From: Azorinus chamasolen
Taxonomy: Eukaryota > Mollusca > Bivalvia > Cardiida > Solecurtidae
Assembly: GCA_963576725.1 (NCBI GenBank)
Contig: OY755246.1
Span: 78,783,540 to 78,847,539 of the forward strand
DNA length: 64,000 nt
Direction: 5' to 3'
Made by a program: the position numbers and the translations under genes. How positions within the stretch are numbered: the stretch's first letter is position 1; each line of letters opens with the position of its first letter. The notes beneath the pieces are model-generated. The model had not been told where the DNA came from. It did not search any database and saw only the letters and a program-made list of their open reading frames with translations. Shown in pieces: positions 8,878 to 20,761 of the stretch.

Positions 8878-11800
8878 TACAAACAGTATATACCCAGATC
8901 TCAGAGAGCTTCTAGAGGGTCTATACTGTTTGTCAGGCAGGATCCCCTCAAATATACATGTATATACCCAGATCTCAGAGAGCTTCTAGAGGGTCTACAC
9001 TGTTTGTCAGGCAGGATCCCCTCAAATATACATGTATATACCCAGATCTCAGAGAGCTTCTAGAGGGTCTACACTGTCAGGCAGGATCCTCTCAAATATA
9101 CATGTATATACCCAGATCTCAGAGAGCTTCTAGAGGGTCTATACTGTTTGTCAGGCAGGATCCTCTCAAATATACATGTATATACCCAGATCTCAGAGAG
9201 CTTCTAGAGGGTCTACACTGTCAGGCAGGATCCCCTCAAATATACATGTATATACCCAGATCTCAGAGAGCTTCTAGAGGGTCTACACTGTCAGGCAGGA
9301 TCCCCTCAAATATACATGTATATACCCAGATCTCAGAGAGCTTCTAGAGGGTCTACACTGTCAGGCAGGATCCCCTCAAATATACATGTATATACCCAGA
9401 TCTCAGAGAGCTTCTAGAGGGTCTATACTGTTTGTCAGGCAGGATCCCCTCAAATATACATGTATATACCCAGATCTCAGAGAGCTTCTAGAGGATCTAC
9501 ACTGTTTGTCCGGCAGGATCCTCTCAAATATACATGTATATACCCAGATCTCAGAGAGCTTCTAGAGGATCTACACTGTTTGTCAGGCAGGATCCTCTCA
9601 AATATACATGTATATACCCAGATCTCAGAGAGCTTCTAGAGGGTCTACACTGTCAGGCAGGATCCCCTCAAATATACATGTATATACCCAGATCTCAGAG
9701 AGCTTCTAGAGGGTCTATACTGTTTGTCAGGCAGGATCCCCTCAAATATACATGTATATACCCAGATCTCAGAGAGCTTCTAGAGGGTCTATACTGTCAG
9801 GCAGGATCCCCTCAAATATACATGTATATACCCAGATCTCAGAGAGCTTCTAGAGGGTCTACACTGTCATGCAGGATCCCCTCAAATATACATGTATATA
9901 CCCAGATCTCAGAGAGCTTCTAGAGGGTCTACACTGTCAGGCAGGATCCTCTCAAATATACATGTATATACCCAGATCTCAGAGAGCTTCTAGAGGGTCT
10001 ATACTGTTTGTCAGGCAGGATCCCCTCAAATATACATGTATATACCCAGATCTCAGAGAGCTTCTAGAGGGTCTATACTGTCAGGCAGGATCCCCTCAAA
10101 TATACATGTATATACCCAGATCTCAGAGAGCTTCTAGAGGGTCTACACTGTCAGGCAGGATCCCCTCAAATATACATGTATATACCCAGATCTCAGAGAG
10201 CTTCTAGAGGGTCTACACTGTCAGGCAGGATCCCCTCAAATATACATGTATATACCCAGATCTCAGAGAGCTTCTAGAGGGTCTATACTGTCAGGCAGGA
10301 TCCCCTCAAATATACATGTATATACCCAGATCTCAGAGAGCTTCTAGAGGGTCTATACTGTCAGGCAGGATCCCCTCAAATATACATGTATATACCCAGA
10401 TCTCAGAGAGCTTCTAGAGGGTCTACACTGTCAGGCAGGATCCCCTCAAATATACATGTATATACCCAGATCTCAGAGAGCTTCTAGAGGGTCTATACTG
10501 TCAGGCAGGATCCCCTCAAATATACATGTATATACCCAGATCTCAGAGAGCTTCTAGAGGGTCTATACTGTTTGTCAGGCAGGATCCCCTCAAATATACA
10601 TGTATATACCCAGATCTCAGAGAGCTTCTAGAGGGTCTACACTGTTTGTCAGGCAGGATCCTCTCAAATATACATGTATATACCCAGATCTCAGAGAGCT
10701 TCTAGAGGGTCTATACTGTTTGTCAGGCAGGATCCCCTCAAATATACATGTATATACCCAGATCTCAGAGAGCTTCTAGAGGGTCTATACTGTCAGGCAG
10801 GATCCCCTCAAATATACATGTATATACCCAGATATCAGAGAGCTTCTAGAGGGTCTATACTGTCAGGCAGGATCCCCTCAAATATACATGTATATACCCA
10901 GATCTCAGAGAGCTTCTAGAGGGTCTATACTGTTTGTCAGGCAGGATCCCCTCAAATATACATGTATATACCCAGATCTCAGAGAGCTTCTAGAGGGTCT
11001 ACACTGTCAGGCAGGATCCCCTCAAATATACATGTATATACCCAGATCTCAGAGAGCTTCTAGAGGGTCTACACTGTCAGGCAGGATCCCCTCAAATATA
11101 CATGTATATACCCAGATCTCAGAGAGCTTCTAGAGGGTCTATACTGTTTGTCAGGCAGGATCCCCTCAAATATACATGTATATACCCAGATCTCAGAGAG
11201 CTTCTAGAGGGTCTACACTGTCAGGCAGGATCCCCTCAAATATACATGTATATACCCAGATCTCAGAGAGCTTCTAGAGGGTCTACACTGTCAGGCAGGA
11301 TCCCCTCAAATATACATGTATATACCCAGATCTCAGAGAGCTTCTAGAGGGTCTATACTGTTTGTCAGGCAGGATCCCCTCAAATATACATGTATATACC
11401 CAGATCTCAGAGAGCTTCTAGAGGGTCTACACTGTCAGGCAGGATCCCCTCAAATATACATGTATATACCCAGATCTCAGAGAGCTTCTAGAGGGTCTAT
11501 ACTGTTTGTCAGGCAGGATCCCCTCAAATATACATGTATATACCCAGATCTCAGAGAGCTTCTAGAGGGTCTATACTGTTTGTCAGGCAGGATCCCCTCA
11601 AATATACATGTATATACCCAGATCTCAGAGAGCTTCTAGAGGATCTACACTGTTTGTCCGGCAGGATCCTCTCAAATATACATGTATATACCCAGATCTC
11701 AGAGAGCTTCTAGAGGGTCTACACTGTTTGTCAGGCAGGATCCCCTCAAATATACATGTATATACCCAGATCTCAGAGAGCTTCTAGAGGATCTACACTG

Positions 11801-12823
11801 TCAGGCAGGATCCCCTCAAATATACATGTATATACCCAGATCTCAGAGAGCTTCTAGAGGGTCTACACTGTCAGGCAGGATCCCCTCAAATATACATGTA
11901 TATACCCAGATCTCAGAGAGCTTCTAGAGGATCTACACTGTTTGTCAGGCAGGATCCTCTCAAATATACATGTATATACCCAGATCTCAGAGAGCTTCTA
12001 GAGGGTCTATACTGTCAGGCAGGATCCCCTCAAATATACATGTATATACCCAGATCTCAGAGAGCTTCTAGAGGGTCTATACTGTTTGTCAGGCAGGATC
12101 CCCTCAAATATACATGTATATACCCAGATCTCAGAGAGCTTCTAGAGGGTCTACACTGTCAGGCAGGATCCCCTCAAATATACATGTATATACCCAGATC
12201 TCAGAGAGCTTCTAGAGGGTCTATACTGTCAGGCAGGATCCCCTCAAATATACATGTATATACCCAGATCTCAGAGAGCTTCTAGAGGGTCTACACTGTC
12301 AGGCAGGATCCTCTCAAATATACATGTATATACCCAGATCTCAGAGAGCTTCTAGAGGGTCTATACTGTCAGGCAGGATCCTCTCAAATATACATGTATA
12401 TACCCAGATCTCAGAGAGCTTCTAGAGGGTCTATACTGTTTGTCAGGCAGGATCCTCTCAAATATACATGTATATACCCAGATCTCAGAGAGCTTCTAGA
12501 GGGTCTATACTGTCAGGCAGGATCCTCTCAAATATACATGTATATACCCAGATCTCAGAGAGCTTCTAGACGGTCTACACTGTCAGGCAGGATCCCCTCA
12601 AATATACATGTATATACCCAGATCTCAGAGAGCTTCTAGAGGGTCTATACTGTTTGTCAGGCAGGATCCTCTCAAATATACATGTATATACCCAGATCTC
12701 AGAGAGCTTCTAGAGGGTCTACACTGTCATGCAGGATCCTCTCAAATATACATGTATATGCCCAGATATCAGAGAGCTTCTAGACGGTCTACACTGTTTG
12801 TCATGCAGAATCCTCTCAAATAT
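8878..12823. repeat. 70/74-bp minisatellite, about 55 units
   Basis: Each unit carries ATACATGTATATACCCAGAT, then CTCAGAGAGCTTCTAGAGGG, then TCTACACTGT or TCTATACTGT, then CAGGCAGGATCC. Units differ mainly by presence (74 bp) or absence (70 bp) of TTTG after CTGT and by C/T at fixed sites. Stretches follow a 70+70+74 = 214-bp higher-order period, for example from 10674 to 11347. The first unit begins ACAAACAGTATATACCCAGA and pairs with the first TCTATACTGTTTGTC, so the array looks like an expanded MITE-type hairpin. Open frames of 81-129 codons inside are artefacts of the repeat. Confidence 0.95.
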
Positions 12824-12880
12824 AATCCTTTCATACTGAATGGTCTCTGTCGTTAACCATTGATGGGACATTCCTCTTGT

Positions 12881-13104
12881 AACCCTTTCTATGCCTTTGC
12901 AAACAGAGCAGACCCAGATCAGACGGCTCCTATAGGAGCCGTCTGATCAGGGTCTTCTCTGTTTGCATTTGATATAATATAGATATGATTCTACAGTTCT
13001 GCCAAGGCCATAAATTCATGTGTCCATGTGCTATTATAGCAATTAATCTAATTAATACTCACGATGTCTTTTCTTACACAAATATTCATGGAGTAAAGGG
13101 TTAA
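12881..13104 (+). mobile_element. F1 MITE with perfect hairpin
   Basis: GCAAACAGAGCAGACCCAGA, hairpin centre GACGGCTCCTATAGGAGCCG, right end ATTCATGGAGTAAAGGGTTA. Confidence 0.85.
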
Positions 13105-13201
13105 AGTGGGATTTCTTCATAACAAAAACCATGATCAAAGTGTTAAAATAGTTTGGATCTTGATGAGACAAGGAATTAACTGAAATCTTGTTCCAAACTG
13201 T

Positions 13202-13466
13202 TTTAATCCTCCACTCCATAACTACGGTACCCCTTTCTACAACTTTCCAAACAGAGTAGACCCAGATCAGACAGTTCCTGTATGAGTCATCTGATCAGGT
13301 TCTGCTCTCTTTTTTGCATATAGAATTACATGTATATACATGTAGATCTGATTCTTAAGTTTCTGCCATGGCCAAAAGTTCCAGCGTTCATGTGCCTGTA
13401 TAATTATTCCTGAAGTCATTATTTCATACATACATGAAATTGAATATTCATGGAGTAAAGGGTTAA
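13202..13466 (+). mobile_element. F1 MITE
   Basis: Starts AATCCTCCACTCCATAACTA, centre CAGACAGTTCCTGTATGAGT, ends TCATGGAGTAAAGGGTTAA. A truncated F1 follows immediately (13463-13570). Confidence 0.8.
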
Positions 13467-13727
13467 CTCTTTCCTTCATGTAAAAGTGTTTCCACACATT
13501 AAAATTTTGCAAACACAGTAGACTTAGATCCGACAGCTCCTGTAGGATCAGGGTCTGTACTGATTTATAAGGGCTGAAAAATGAGACAAATTTAAAATGA
13601 GATCAAAAACATTAATTGAGTTTTAAGCTCGAAAAAAAATCCCAATTATTAAAATGCATTTTTCCCAAAATTGTCAGAAAAAAGCCTGGAATAGCATGTG
13701 AACCTTTACTCTGTGAATATTTCATTT

Positions 13728-13802
13728 CGAGGGCTTGGTGCAAAACTAATCTAACTCCTTCACTTTGTGAAGGAGTTAGAATAGTTTTGCACCAAGCCCT
13801 CG
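13728..13802. repeat. D hairpin, near-perfect 75-bp palindrome
   Basis: CGAGGGCTTGGTGCAAAACT reads into CCTTCACTTTGTGAAGG and back to TTTTGCACCAAGCCCTCG. A second copy is nested inside an F2 element at 51521 and a half copy lies near 4434. Confidence 0.9.
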
Positions 13803-13827
13803 ATTTAAAAATTGATAATATGAATAT

Positions 13828-14003
13828 TAACCCTTTACTGCCTGAAATAATGACACCATGGCAGACACTGTAGACTCATATCTATATATTTCATTAAGCA
13901 AACAGTGTAGACCTTGATCAGACGGCTCCTATAGGAGCCATCTGTTCTGGGTCTTCTCTGTTTGAAAAGGCATAAAGGGTGTATTAATGGAGTAAAGGAT
14001 TAA
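13828..14003 (-). mobile_element. F1 MITE
   Basis: CCATGGCAGACACTGTAGAC, centre GACGGCTCCTATAGGAGCCA, ends AATGGAGTAAAGGATTAA. Confidence 0.7.
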
Positions 14004-14017
14004 ATAGCTGAAAGTTT

Positions 14018-14203
14018 GTAATATGGCACTATGAATAAAGAAATTTTCACCATGACAGAAAATGTAGAGTCCAATTTATATTGTTTCAAAAGCAAACAGA
14101 GCAGACCCTGATCATACTGTTTGTACAGGAGCCATCAGTTCTGATCTGGGTCTAGTCTGTTTACATAGGAATCAAATTACGTGTTTATGGAATAAACGGT
14201 TAA
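14018..14203 (-). mobile_element. F1 MITE, diverged
   Basis: AAGCAAACAGAGCAGACCCT with a disrupted hairpin, then GGGTCTAGTCTGTTTACA and TGGAATAAACGGTTAA. Confidence 0.65.
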
Positions 14204-14485
14204 TATACCTGAAGTTCTAAATCCAATCTATCAGAGTCACTAACTGCCCGACAAGCTGTCAATCTCTGTGTAAGATTGTTGTCTAGGCCACTTTACTACC
14301 ACACTCTGCCAGAAAGATAAATATTTACATCAGGATTTAACCCGTTACATGATTATCCAACCTTTTTACGCCTTTAAAAATGGGTTAGACTCAGATTAGC
14401 AGCTGCCTGATCAGATTCTGCTCTGTTTCTGCTTGCAAGATACAGGTCGGAGAGTCTACTGTTTGCCATGGTAATAAATTAAGAG

Positions 14486-14662
14486 ATATAGTAAAATCTC
14501 GATTTTAGGCAGGTGACTGCTTTATGCATGGTGAAAGTCATGCAGAAAGCTCCTAGAGAAGCTTTCTGCATATCTTTCACCCTGCATTAAGCTGCCGCCA
14601 TCTATCTTAAAGAACGATAATGATACATATTTTAGTGTTCAAATAATCGAGATTTTACTGTA
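14486..14662. mobile_element. F6 element (short pogo-like MITE)
   Basis: Ends TAGTAAAATCTCGATT and AATCGAGATTTTACTGTATA face each other. Between them is an inner palindrome, CATGCAGAAAGCTCCTAGAG ... AGCTTTCTGCAT. TA-flanked CAGT ends fit pogo/Tc1-type elements (inference). Confidence 0.7.
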
Positions 14663-14838
14663 TATATTTTTTAACCTTTTCCCTTATAAACAATTATGGC
14701 TGAATTGACCACTTCATGATAACTTAATTTTTACAGTGAAGTTTTCAAGGGCATTTTTGACATAGCTAAAAACTGTAGAATCAGATTTATGTAAACGGTA
14801 GAAACTGTACCGTTGGATTTATCATAATTTCATTATCA

Positions 14839-15210
14839 TTTAACCATTTACTTCATAAATACGTTTTTCTACAGAGTAGACCCAGACAGACCATGATCAG
14901 ATGACTCCTACAGGAACTGATTTAGGTTTAACTGTTTGCAAAGACCTGAAAAAGCATTTATATGAAGGAAAGGTTTAACCCTTTCCTCCATAAATATGCC
15001 TTTCTACGCCTCTGTATAAGTCACCTGTTGAAACCATTGTGATAAATAGAGCATTTGCTCCTATAGGAGCAAATGCTCTATTTATCACAATGGTTTCAAA
15101 TTACAGAATTCTAAAAAAAATCCTTTTCTCTAGTCAATGATCCTTTTGGGTAGATTCATTCAAAGTGGATGGATCTAAAAATAGCCTACAAGGGAATGGG
15201 TGTAATACAA
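14839..15210 (+). mobile_element. F1 MITE followed by F2 MITE
   Basis: A hairpin-damaged F1 (14839-14977, ending GAAGGAAAGGTTTAA) abuts an F2 (14975-15210) with intact arms CATTTGCTCCTATAGGAGCA and a decayed right end. Confidence 0.75.
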
Positions 15211-15309
15211 GAAGGAACCCTTTCAGTGTGGGGCACATGTCACTAATGGGAACAATGTAGACACAGGGAATAAACATTTATGACATCATGTCATACATGG
15301 AGACTATGT

Positions 15310-15484
15310 ATAATGATCAGGGTCTGCTCTGTTTGCTTAGGGAATTGTATAGATGTGATTTTACATTTTATTTCAAGGTAAAAAAAATCTTGTGTTCAGG
15401 AACCATTATTTTAAGTTCAGGTAATTAATTTAATACTAATGATGTCAGTATTCTTACATGAATACTGAACAGGGAAAGGGTTAA
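15310..15484 (+). mobile_element. F1 MITE, 5'-truncated
   Basis: Begins GATCAGGGTCTGCTCTGTTT and ends AACAGGGAAAGGGTTAA, sharing its TTAA with the next element. Confidence 0.7.
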
Positions 15485-15696
15485 CCCTTTCGCTGCCAAT
15501 GCCGGATCTGTGATAACCTATGCAAACAGTTTGGATCCAGATGAGACGCCGAGTAACTCGACGTCTCATCAGGATCCAAACTGTTTGTTCCTGTTACTAT
15601 GTTTTTGAAAACAAAAATGAAGAAAATCAAAAGAATGACATTTTGTAGCAGACGACAAAGTAAACAGACGACAGAGTTTGGCAGCGAAAGGGTTAA
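15481..15696. mobile_element. F7 MITE, complete with 19-bp perfect ends
   Basis: TTAACCCTTTCGCTGCCAA at the left is matched exactly by TTGGCAGCGAAAGGGTTAA at the right. Inside is a hairpin, GTTTGGATCCAGATGAGACG to CGTCTCATCAGGATCCAAAC. The best-preserved short element here and a clear model for TTAA/CCC-ended MITEs. Confidence 0.92.
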
Positions 15697-15927
15697 TGCC
15701 TTTGCAAACAATAGACTTAAATCTGATAACACAATTATGTGGGGGCTGTTTGATCAGGGTCAGCTCTGTTTGCTTGTGTATTATATAGATATGAGTTTAC
15801 AGTTTCTGCTATGGCCAAAATTTCTTCAGTTTATTTAAAATTTTACCAAATTAAAGCCCGATACAAAAATTTAATCTAATTAATATTCATATTATTTCTT
15901 ATATGAATATTCATGGAGTAAATAATG
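15693..15927 (+). mobile_element. F1 MITE, hairpin disrupted
   Basis: Follows the F7 TTAA directly with TGCCTTTGCAAACAATAGAC; right end ATATTCATGGAGTAAATAAT. Confidence 0.7.
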
Positions 15928-15959
15928 AACTCTTCTCATGCTGAGTGCATCTTGACTAA

Positions 15960-16190
15960 ATTTAACCCATTCCCTCATATTGACGACTTTTGACGATTCT
16001 GTAAAGGTCACTTTGTGAAACCATTGTGACAAATTGAGCATTTGCTCCTATAGGAGCAAATGCTCTATTTATCACAATGGTTTCAAACTACAAAATTTTA
16101 AAACGCTCCTTTTCTCTAGTTAATGCTCCTTTTCGGTAGACTTATTCAAAGAGGTTGGGTCTAAAAATAGCCTATGAGGTAAAATGAGGA
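15960..16190 (+). mobile_element. F2 MITE
   Basis: TTTAACCCATTCCCTCATAT, arms GCATTTGCTCCTATAGGAGC, right part AAAAATAGCCTATGAGG. Confidence 0.8.
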
Positions 16191-16211
16191 GTAACTCGGC
16201 ATCTGATCTGG

Positions 16212-16442
16212 ATCCTAGCTGTTGAACCCATTCCCTCATATTGACGCCTCTGTAAGTCACTTTGTGAAACTATGTATTGTGAAAAATAGAGCATTTGCTC
16301 CATGGGTGCAAATGCTCTATTTATCACAATGATTTAAAAACTACACAATTATAAAATTTCCTTATCTCTAGTAAATACTCCTTTTTGGTAGATTTAATCA
16401 AAGAGGTTGGATCTAATAATAGCCTATTCGGGGAATGGGTAA
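16212..16442 (+). mobile_element. F2 MITE, diverged
   Basis: AACCCATTCCCTCATATTGA at left, GCATTTGCTCCATGGGTGCA at the tip, TATTCGGGGAATGGGTAA at right. Confidence 0.75.
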
Positions 16443-16646
16443 TACTCTGTCAATAGTTTATCAAGTCTGATCGATTGAAAGTCAGTAAAAAGTTCAGCAA
16501 ATTAGATATCTAGCAGACATTATATTTTCAGCATAAGAAAACTAATGGACTATTTGATAGTTCTAAAATTCAGTATTCAAAGGGCTGGAACACATTAGCT
16601 GGAAGAAGTGGCAATAAACTCTTTGCACGCTAGCGGTAAAACTGTG

Positions 16647-16720
16647 ATTACGTATACAAACAGTTTGGATCCAGATGAGACACCACATGTGGCATCTCAT
16701 CACGATGCAAACTATTTGAA
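16647..16720. repeat. F5 hairpin
   Basis: AACAGTTTGGATCCAGATGA pairs with ATCTCATCACGATGCAAACT. About 200 bp before it are unassigned. Confidence 0.6.
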
Positions 16721-16789
16721 ATTCTGACCATAATTTTGCAAGAAGTGAGAGATTTTTTTTTAAAAAAAAATATTTTAAGAATTGAAGCA

Positions 16790-17360
16790 GCTGATTTAAT
16801 CATATAAATAGCACATGACATGGACACACAAATTTTTAGCCATGGTAGAAACTGTAGAATCGTATCTTATGATTTTGCATCATAAGCAAACAGCAGACCC
16901 TGATCAGACATCTACAGGAGCAGTCAGATCTGGGTCTACTCTTTTTGCAGAGGCGTGGAAAAGCATATAATATTTACAGAGTAAAGGCTTAACACTGCCC
17001 CTGATTATAGACAACATTTCACACCTTTGTAAATTGAGCTCCTGTAGGAGTGGTCTGATCAGGGTCTACTCTGTTTGTTTATGGAATTATGATTACAATG
17101 TTGATTCTTCAGTTGCTGCCAAGGTTACACAGTACAGTGATCATCATCGATGTACCATTACAAACAGTTAGCTAATAAATATTCATGATGTCATTTTATT
17201 TCTTACATGAATATTCAACAGGTAAAGGGGTTAATCCTTTACTCCATGAATGTGTAAGAAATAATGAAATCTTGAATTTGATAAGATTATTCATGAACAC
17301 AGGAAATTCTGGCTGTGGCACAAACTGTAGAATCATATCTATATTGTTTTGTAAGCAATA
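16790..17360. mobile_element. Three consecutive F1 MITE copies
   Basis: Minus copy 16790-16992, plus copy 16989-17233 (ends TATTCAACAGGTAAAGGGGT), and a minus fragment 17231-17360. Neighbours share TTAA junctions. Confidence 0.7.
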
Positions 17361-17607
17361 ACCCATTCCCTCATATAAATGTGTTTTCACGCATTTGCAA
17401 ACAGAGTAGACCCAGATCAGACGGCTCCTAGAGGAGCCGTCTGATCAGGATCTGCTCTGTTTGCTAATAGAATTTGATACATTTGTTTCTTTACTTTCTA
17501 AAATGGCTACAATGCTCCAACTTGCATATTTCATTATAACTATTTTGTTCATGAATATTCAGTAGGAATTGAAATTTGTAATAAACATAGAACAGGGAAA
17601 GGGTTAA
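17360..17607 (+). mobile_element. F1b MITE, complete right half
   Basis: CCCATTCCCTCATATAAATG, hairpin centre GACGGCTCCTAGAGGAGCCG, subfamily segment ACTTTCTAAAATGGCTACAA, end CAGGGAAAGGGTTAA. Confidence 0.85.
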
Positions 17608-17857
17608 CAGTAGCTGTCTGATCAGGGTCCATGCTTATAAAGCTTTTGGTTGAGTCTGAGTTTCGTTCTCAAGCTTTTGATTGGTCAGATTTGAGTTCTC
17701 AAGCTTTTGATTGGTCAGATTTGAGCCAAAGGCTCAAATGTGACCAATCAAATGCTTGAGAACGTTTTCAGACTCAACTAAAAGTTTTATAAGCATGGAC
17801 CCTGGCCTACTCTGTTTACAAGGCTTAGAATGGTTTCATTTATAGAGTAAAGTGTTA
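17604..17857 (-). mobile_element. F1 MITE interrupted by F3
   Basis: F1 sequence TAGCTGTCTGATCAG is interrupted by F3 and resumes at TGGCCTACTCTGTTTACA, ending GAGTAAAGTGTTAA. Confidence 0.7.
17625..17802. mobile_element. F3 fold-back element
   Basis: GGGTCCATGCTTATAAAGCT and AGTTTTATAAGCATGGACCC are inverted ends. Internal arms contain TTGATTGGTCAGATTTGAG and its complement. It lies in the GGTC of an F1 hairpin arm. Copies at 30592, 41094, 50642 and 55124. Confidence 0.85.
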
Positions 17858-18065
17858 AACCTTTACTCCATGAATATGTTTTTCTATGCCTTTGCAAACA
17901 GAGCAGACACAGATCAGGTGGCTCCTTTAGGTCTACTCTGTTTGCTTATGTTGTACAAATTTGTTATAGATATGATTGTACAGTTTCTACCATGGACAAA
18001 AACTATAAATCTAATTACTATTCATGATTTCATTTTTTCTTACATAAATATTCATGGAGTTAGAA
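17854..18065 (+). mobile_element. F1 MITE with shortened hairpin
   Basis: CCTTTACTCCATGAATATGT, GCAAACAGAGCAGACACAGA, right end AAATATTCATGGAGTTAG. Confidence 0.7.
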
Positions 18066-18117
18066 AGTCTAAGAGAATCAAATACTGTTTTATCTCAAAT
18101 GAACAGGTATTACATTT

Positions 18118-18343
18118 TTAAACCTTACGAGCAACGTTGAGTTTTCAAAATTTTTAATGTACTATTCCAAAATTCAAACAGGTCAAGCTTATGGTGATTG
18201 TTTATGGATTTATTTTAAAGAAAAGTGAAACATGACAAATAGTGCAGACCCTGATGAGAGGGCTACTCTAGGAGCCCTCTCATCTGGGTCTACACTGTTT
18301 GCAAAGGACATTAGTGACTCGTGTCCCGCACTGTGAGGGTTAA
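18118..18343 (+). mobile_element. F8 MITE
   Basis: Contains AGGTCAAGCTTATGGTGATT, hairpin CAGACCCTGATGAGAGGGCT to AGCCCTCTCATCTGGGTCTA, then GCAAAGGACATTAGTGAC. A second, truncated copy lies at 61628 next to exon w17. Confidence 0.7.
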
Positions 18344-18591
18344 CCCTTTCCCTGTTCAGTGCTCATGTAAGAAATTATGACATCATCAATATTTATTAGC
18401 TAAAGATTTATAATGTAAATCTTTCAAGGAAATATTTTGCTTTGACAAAAACTGGAATTAGATCTACGGTATATCATGTAAAAAGCAAATAAATCAGACC
18501 CAGATCAGACAGCACCTATAAGAGCCATCTGATTTGGGTCTATTCTGTTTGCAAATGTGTGAAAATGCGTTTATATGAGGGAAAGGGTTAA
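18340..18591 (-). mobile_element. F1 MITE, complete
   Basis: TTAA at both ends; CCCTTTCCCTGTTCAGTG at left; AGCAAATAAATCAGACCCAG; right end TATATGAGGGAAAGGGTTAA. Confidence 0.8.
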
Positions 18592-18807
18592 AATATATTT
18601 GCATTTTGTACACAGGTTTTTCCTAGGGGAAATTTCTGCATTGTGCTCCCTCTATCATTAAGCAACATGTACCATCGGTAAAAAACCTATAGATATTTAT
18701 TTATTTATCTAATGGATATTATAATAGGATTATGACATTGTAATTATGTCTCGTTTTACCCAAGAAAAAAAGGGTTGTTATTTATGTATTAGAAAGACTA
18801 TATGTTT
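18592..18807. other. Unassigned non-coding stretch
   Basis: AT-rich; no exon or repeat end recognised. Confidence 0.35.
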
Positions 18808-19054
18808 AGTCCCTTCTCTGTTCAATATTCATGTAAGAAATAATTATGTCATGAACATCTATTAGCTTAATGTTTTATTAAAACATATGTCTACACGAGT
18901 TTCTGGTATTGGTAGTAATTGAAGAGTCATATCTATTAAAATTTCATAAGCAAACTGAGTAGACCCTGATCTGATGGCTCTTATTGGAGCTGTCTGATGT
19001 GGTCTTCTCTGCTTGCAAATATGTGAAAAAGGCATGTATAAGAAGGAAAGGGTT
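18808..19054 (-). mobile_element. F1 MITE
   Basis: TTCAATATTCATGTAAGAAA, AAGCAAACTGAGTAGACCCT, right end AAGAAGGAAAGGGTTA. Confidence 0.75.
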
Positions 19055-19195
19055 AGGTGCCAGGCTACTTGACATCTCATTTTGAGCCAAGATTTTTGCA
19101 ACGGATAGATAAAAAATAAAGGTAGCACAGGACTTTTGCAAATTGTACAGCACTATGCGTTTCCTTTTCGGTATTGTTGACAGCTCTACATGGGG

Positions 19196-19318
19196 CTTTT
19201 CAAATTAAGACTGGTGTTGACATATAAACCACTCCTTTCAAATTAGACTGGTGTTGACATTTTAAACCATTCCTTTCAAATAAGACTGGTGTTGACATAA
19301 TTATCTAAATATAAACCA
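19196..19318. repeat. Short tandem repeat, three units of about 40 bp
   Basis: AGACTGGTGTTGACAT, with CCTTTCAAAT around it, occurs three times, interleaved with AAACCA(C/T)TCC. Confidence 0.75.
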
Positions 19319-19379
19319 CTCCCTTACCAAATCACATTAAACTTTTACATGTGGGGAATGGGTGTACTGGTATTTGCAA

Positions 19380-19950
19380 ACAGTGTAGACCCTGATTAGA
19401 GAGCTCCTACATATTCATGTAGGAAAATATGACATATTAATATCAATTAACTCAATTGTCATAACTGCACTATAAGCAAAAGATCTTGTTCATAAATGAA
19501 ACTGTAGGATCAGATCTGTATTATATCACAAGCAAACAGAGCTCTGTCTGATCTGGGTCTTCTGTTTGCAACAGCATAAAAAAGGTGTTTCAAATCATCC
19601 CAAACCTTTGAATATTCAGTGCTCAAAGGGTGACCTATTCGTGACAGTCAATGATTTAAATGTTAAATTCTGTTTCATTGCAATCATATTTTCACTGCAC
19701 TACAATTTTAACCCTTTACTCCATGAATATTCATATAAGAAAAGAATATAGCAAGAACATTAACACTTTCCTTCATATAAATGCCTTTTCATGCTTTTGC
19801 AAACAGAGTAGACCCAGATCAGATGACTCCTGTAGGAGTCATCTGATCAGGGTCTGCTCTGTTAGCTTAGGAAATAATATAGATATGAATCAATATTTTT
19901 AGTGTGACAAAAAATGTAATGCATTTATATGCCATTAAAAAAATTATTAT
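19380..19950. mobile_element. F1 MITE copies, one minus and one plus
   Basis: A minus F1 with damaged hairpin (19380-19590) and a plus F1 (19760-19915) whose hairpin centre is GATGACTCCTGTAGGAGTCA, a variant in which both arms differ from the common form in matching ways. An F1 tip lies at 19709-19760. Confidence 0.7.
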
Positions 19951-20465
19951 CCCCGCTGAAGGCAGAGGGATATTGTTTTGGTGTTCTCCGTGTGTCTGTG
20001 TGCCCCATAGAGATATCTCAGAAATGATTTGGGGGTTTTCATTGAAACTTTAGAATGTGGCAAGTATCACTCACATTGACCGTGGAACACAGGAGTTATG
20101 GCCCTTTATTTGCCAAGAATGTAACATTTTTGTGTGTCTGGAGCAATTTCTCAGAAATTGTATTGAGGTTTTCACTGAAACTTTGAGTAAATGTTAAGTA
20201 GCATATGGACATCTCGCTCTGCAAGTATCAATTATATTGACCCAGGAACACCAGAATTATGGCCCTTTGTTTTCAAAAAATGTAACTGTTTTGTCTGTCC
20301 GGAGCAATTTCTCAGAAAGCAATTGGAATTTTTTTTATGAAACTTTGTGAAAATGATTAGTAGCATAAGGACATGTGGCACTTCCATTATCATTTACATG
20401 GGTTTTGGAACACCAGAGTTATGGCCCTTTGTTTGCGAAAAATGTAACATTTTAGCTTATCTGTT
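19951..20465. mobile_element. Pearl-like tandem-core element
   Basis: Begins CCCCGCTGAAGGCAGAGGGA, then GTGTGTCTGTGTG, then about four core units with GAGTTATGGCCCTTT and GCAATTTCTCAGAAA. It passes into a second, different repeat start (TTTAGCTTATCTGTTTTGAA, 20453-20520) that recurs at 22501. Confidence 0.6.
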
Positions 20466-20761
20466 TTGAAGAAAAGTCAAGCTATTGTGATCACTGGGTC
20501 GTAGGTGTTATCCTTGTCGTTAAAGAGTTAACTACAAACAGTAGAGAATCTGAAACATTTTCGCTAGCACAGTAGACCCAGATCAGACAGCTGTCTGAGC
20601 TGTCTGTAGGAGCTGTCTGATCTGATGTACTCAGTTTGCAAGGCATAATAAGGCAGGATATTAAAAGTAAAGGAAAACACTGTTTTCAAATGCTGAGATT
20701 TGTTGGAGGAACACATGTTTCTTTGAACTTGTCTTTTACACTGACTTTTTGTTTATTTCAG

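Noticed and set aside
8878..12823. CRISPR-like regularly spaced repeats
   Set aside because: No unique spacers; the whole unit repeats, in a eukaryotic intron-rich context.
8958..12856. Repeated open frames of 81-129 codons (MYIPRSQRAS...-type)
   Set aside because: They come from the 70/74-bp minisatellite; units are not multiples of three, frames appear and vanish with the TTTG indel, and the same DNA is open in several frames.
1..20700. N-terminal NCAPD3 exons upstream of w1
   Set aside because: I looked for segments resembling the conserved N-terminal HEAT region and found none that I could support; short exons could still be hidden in the repeats.
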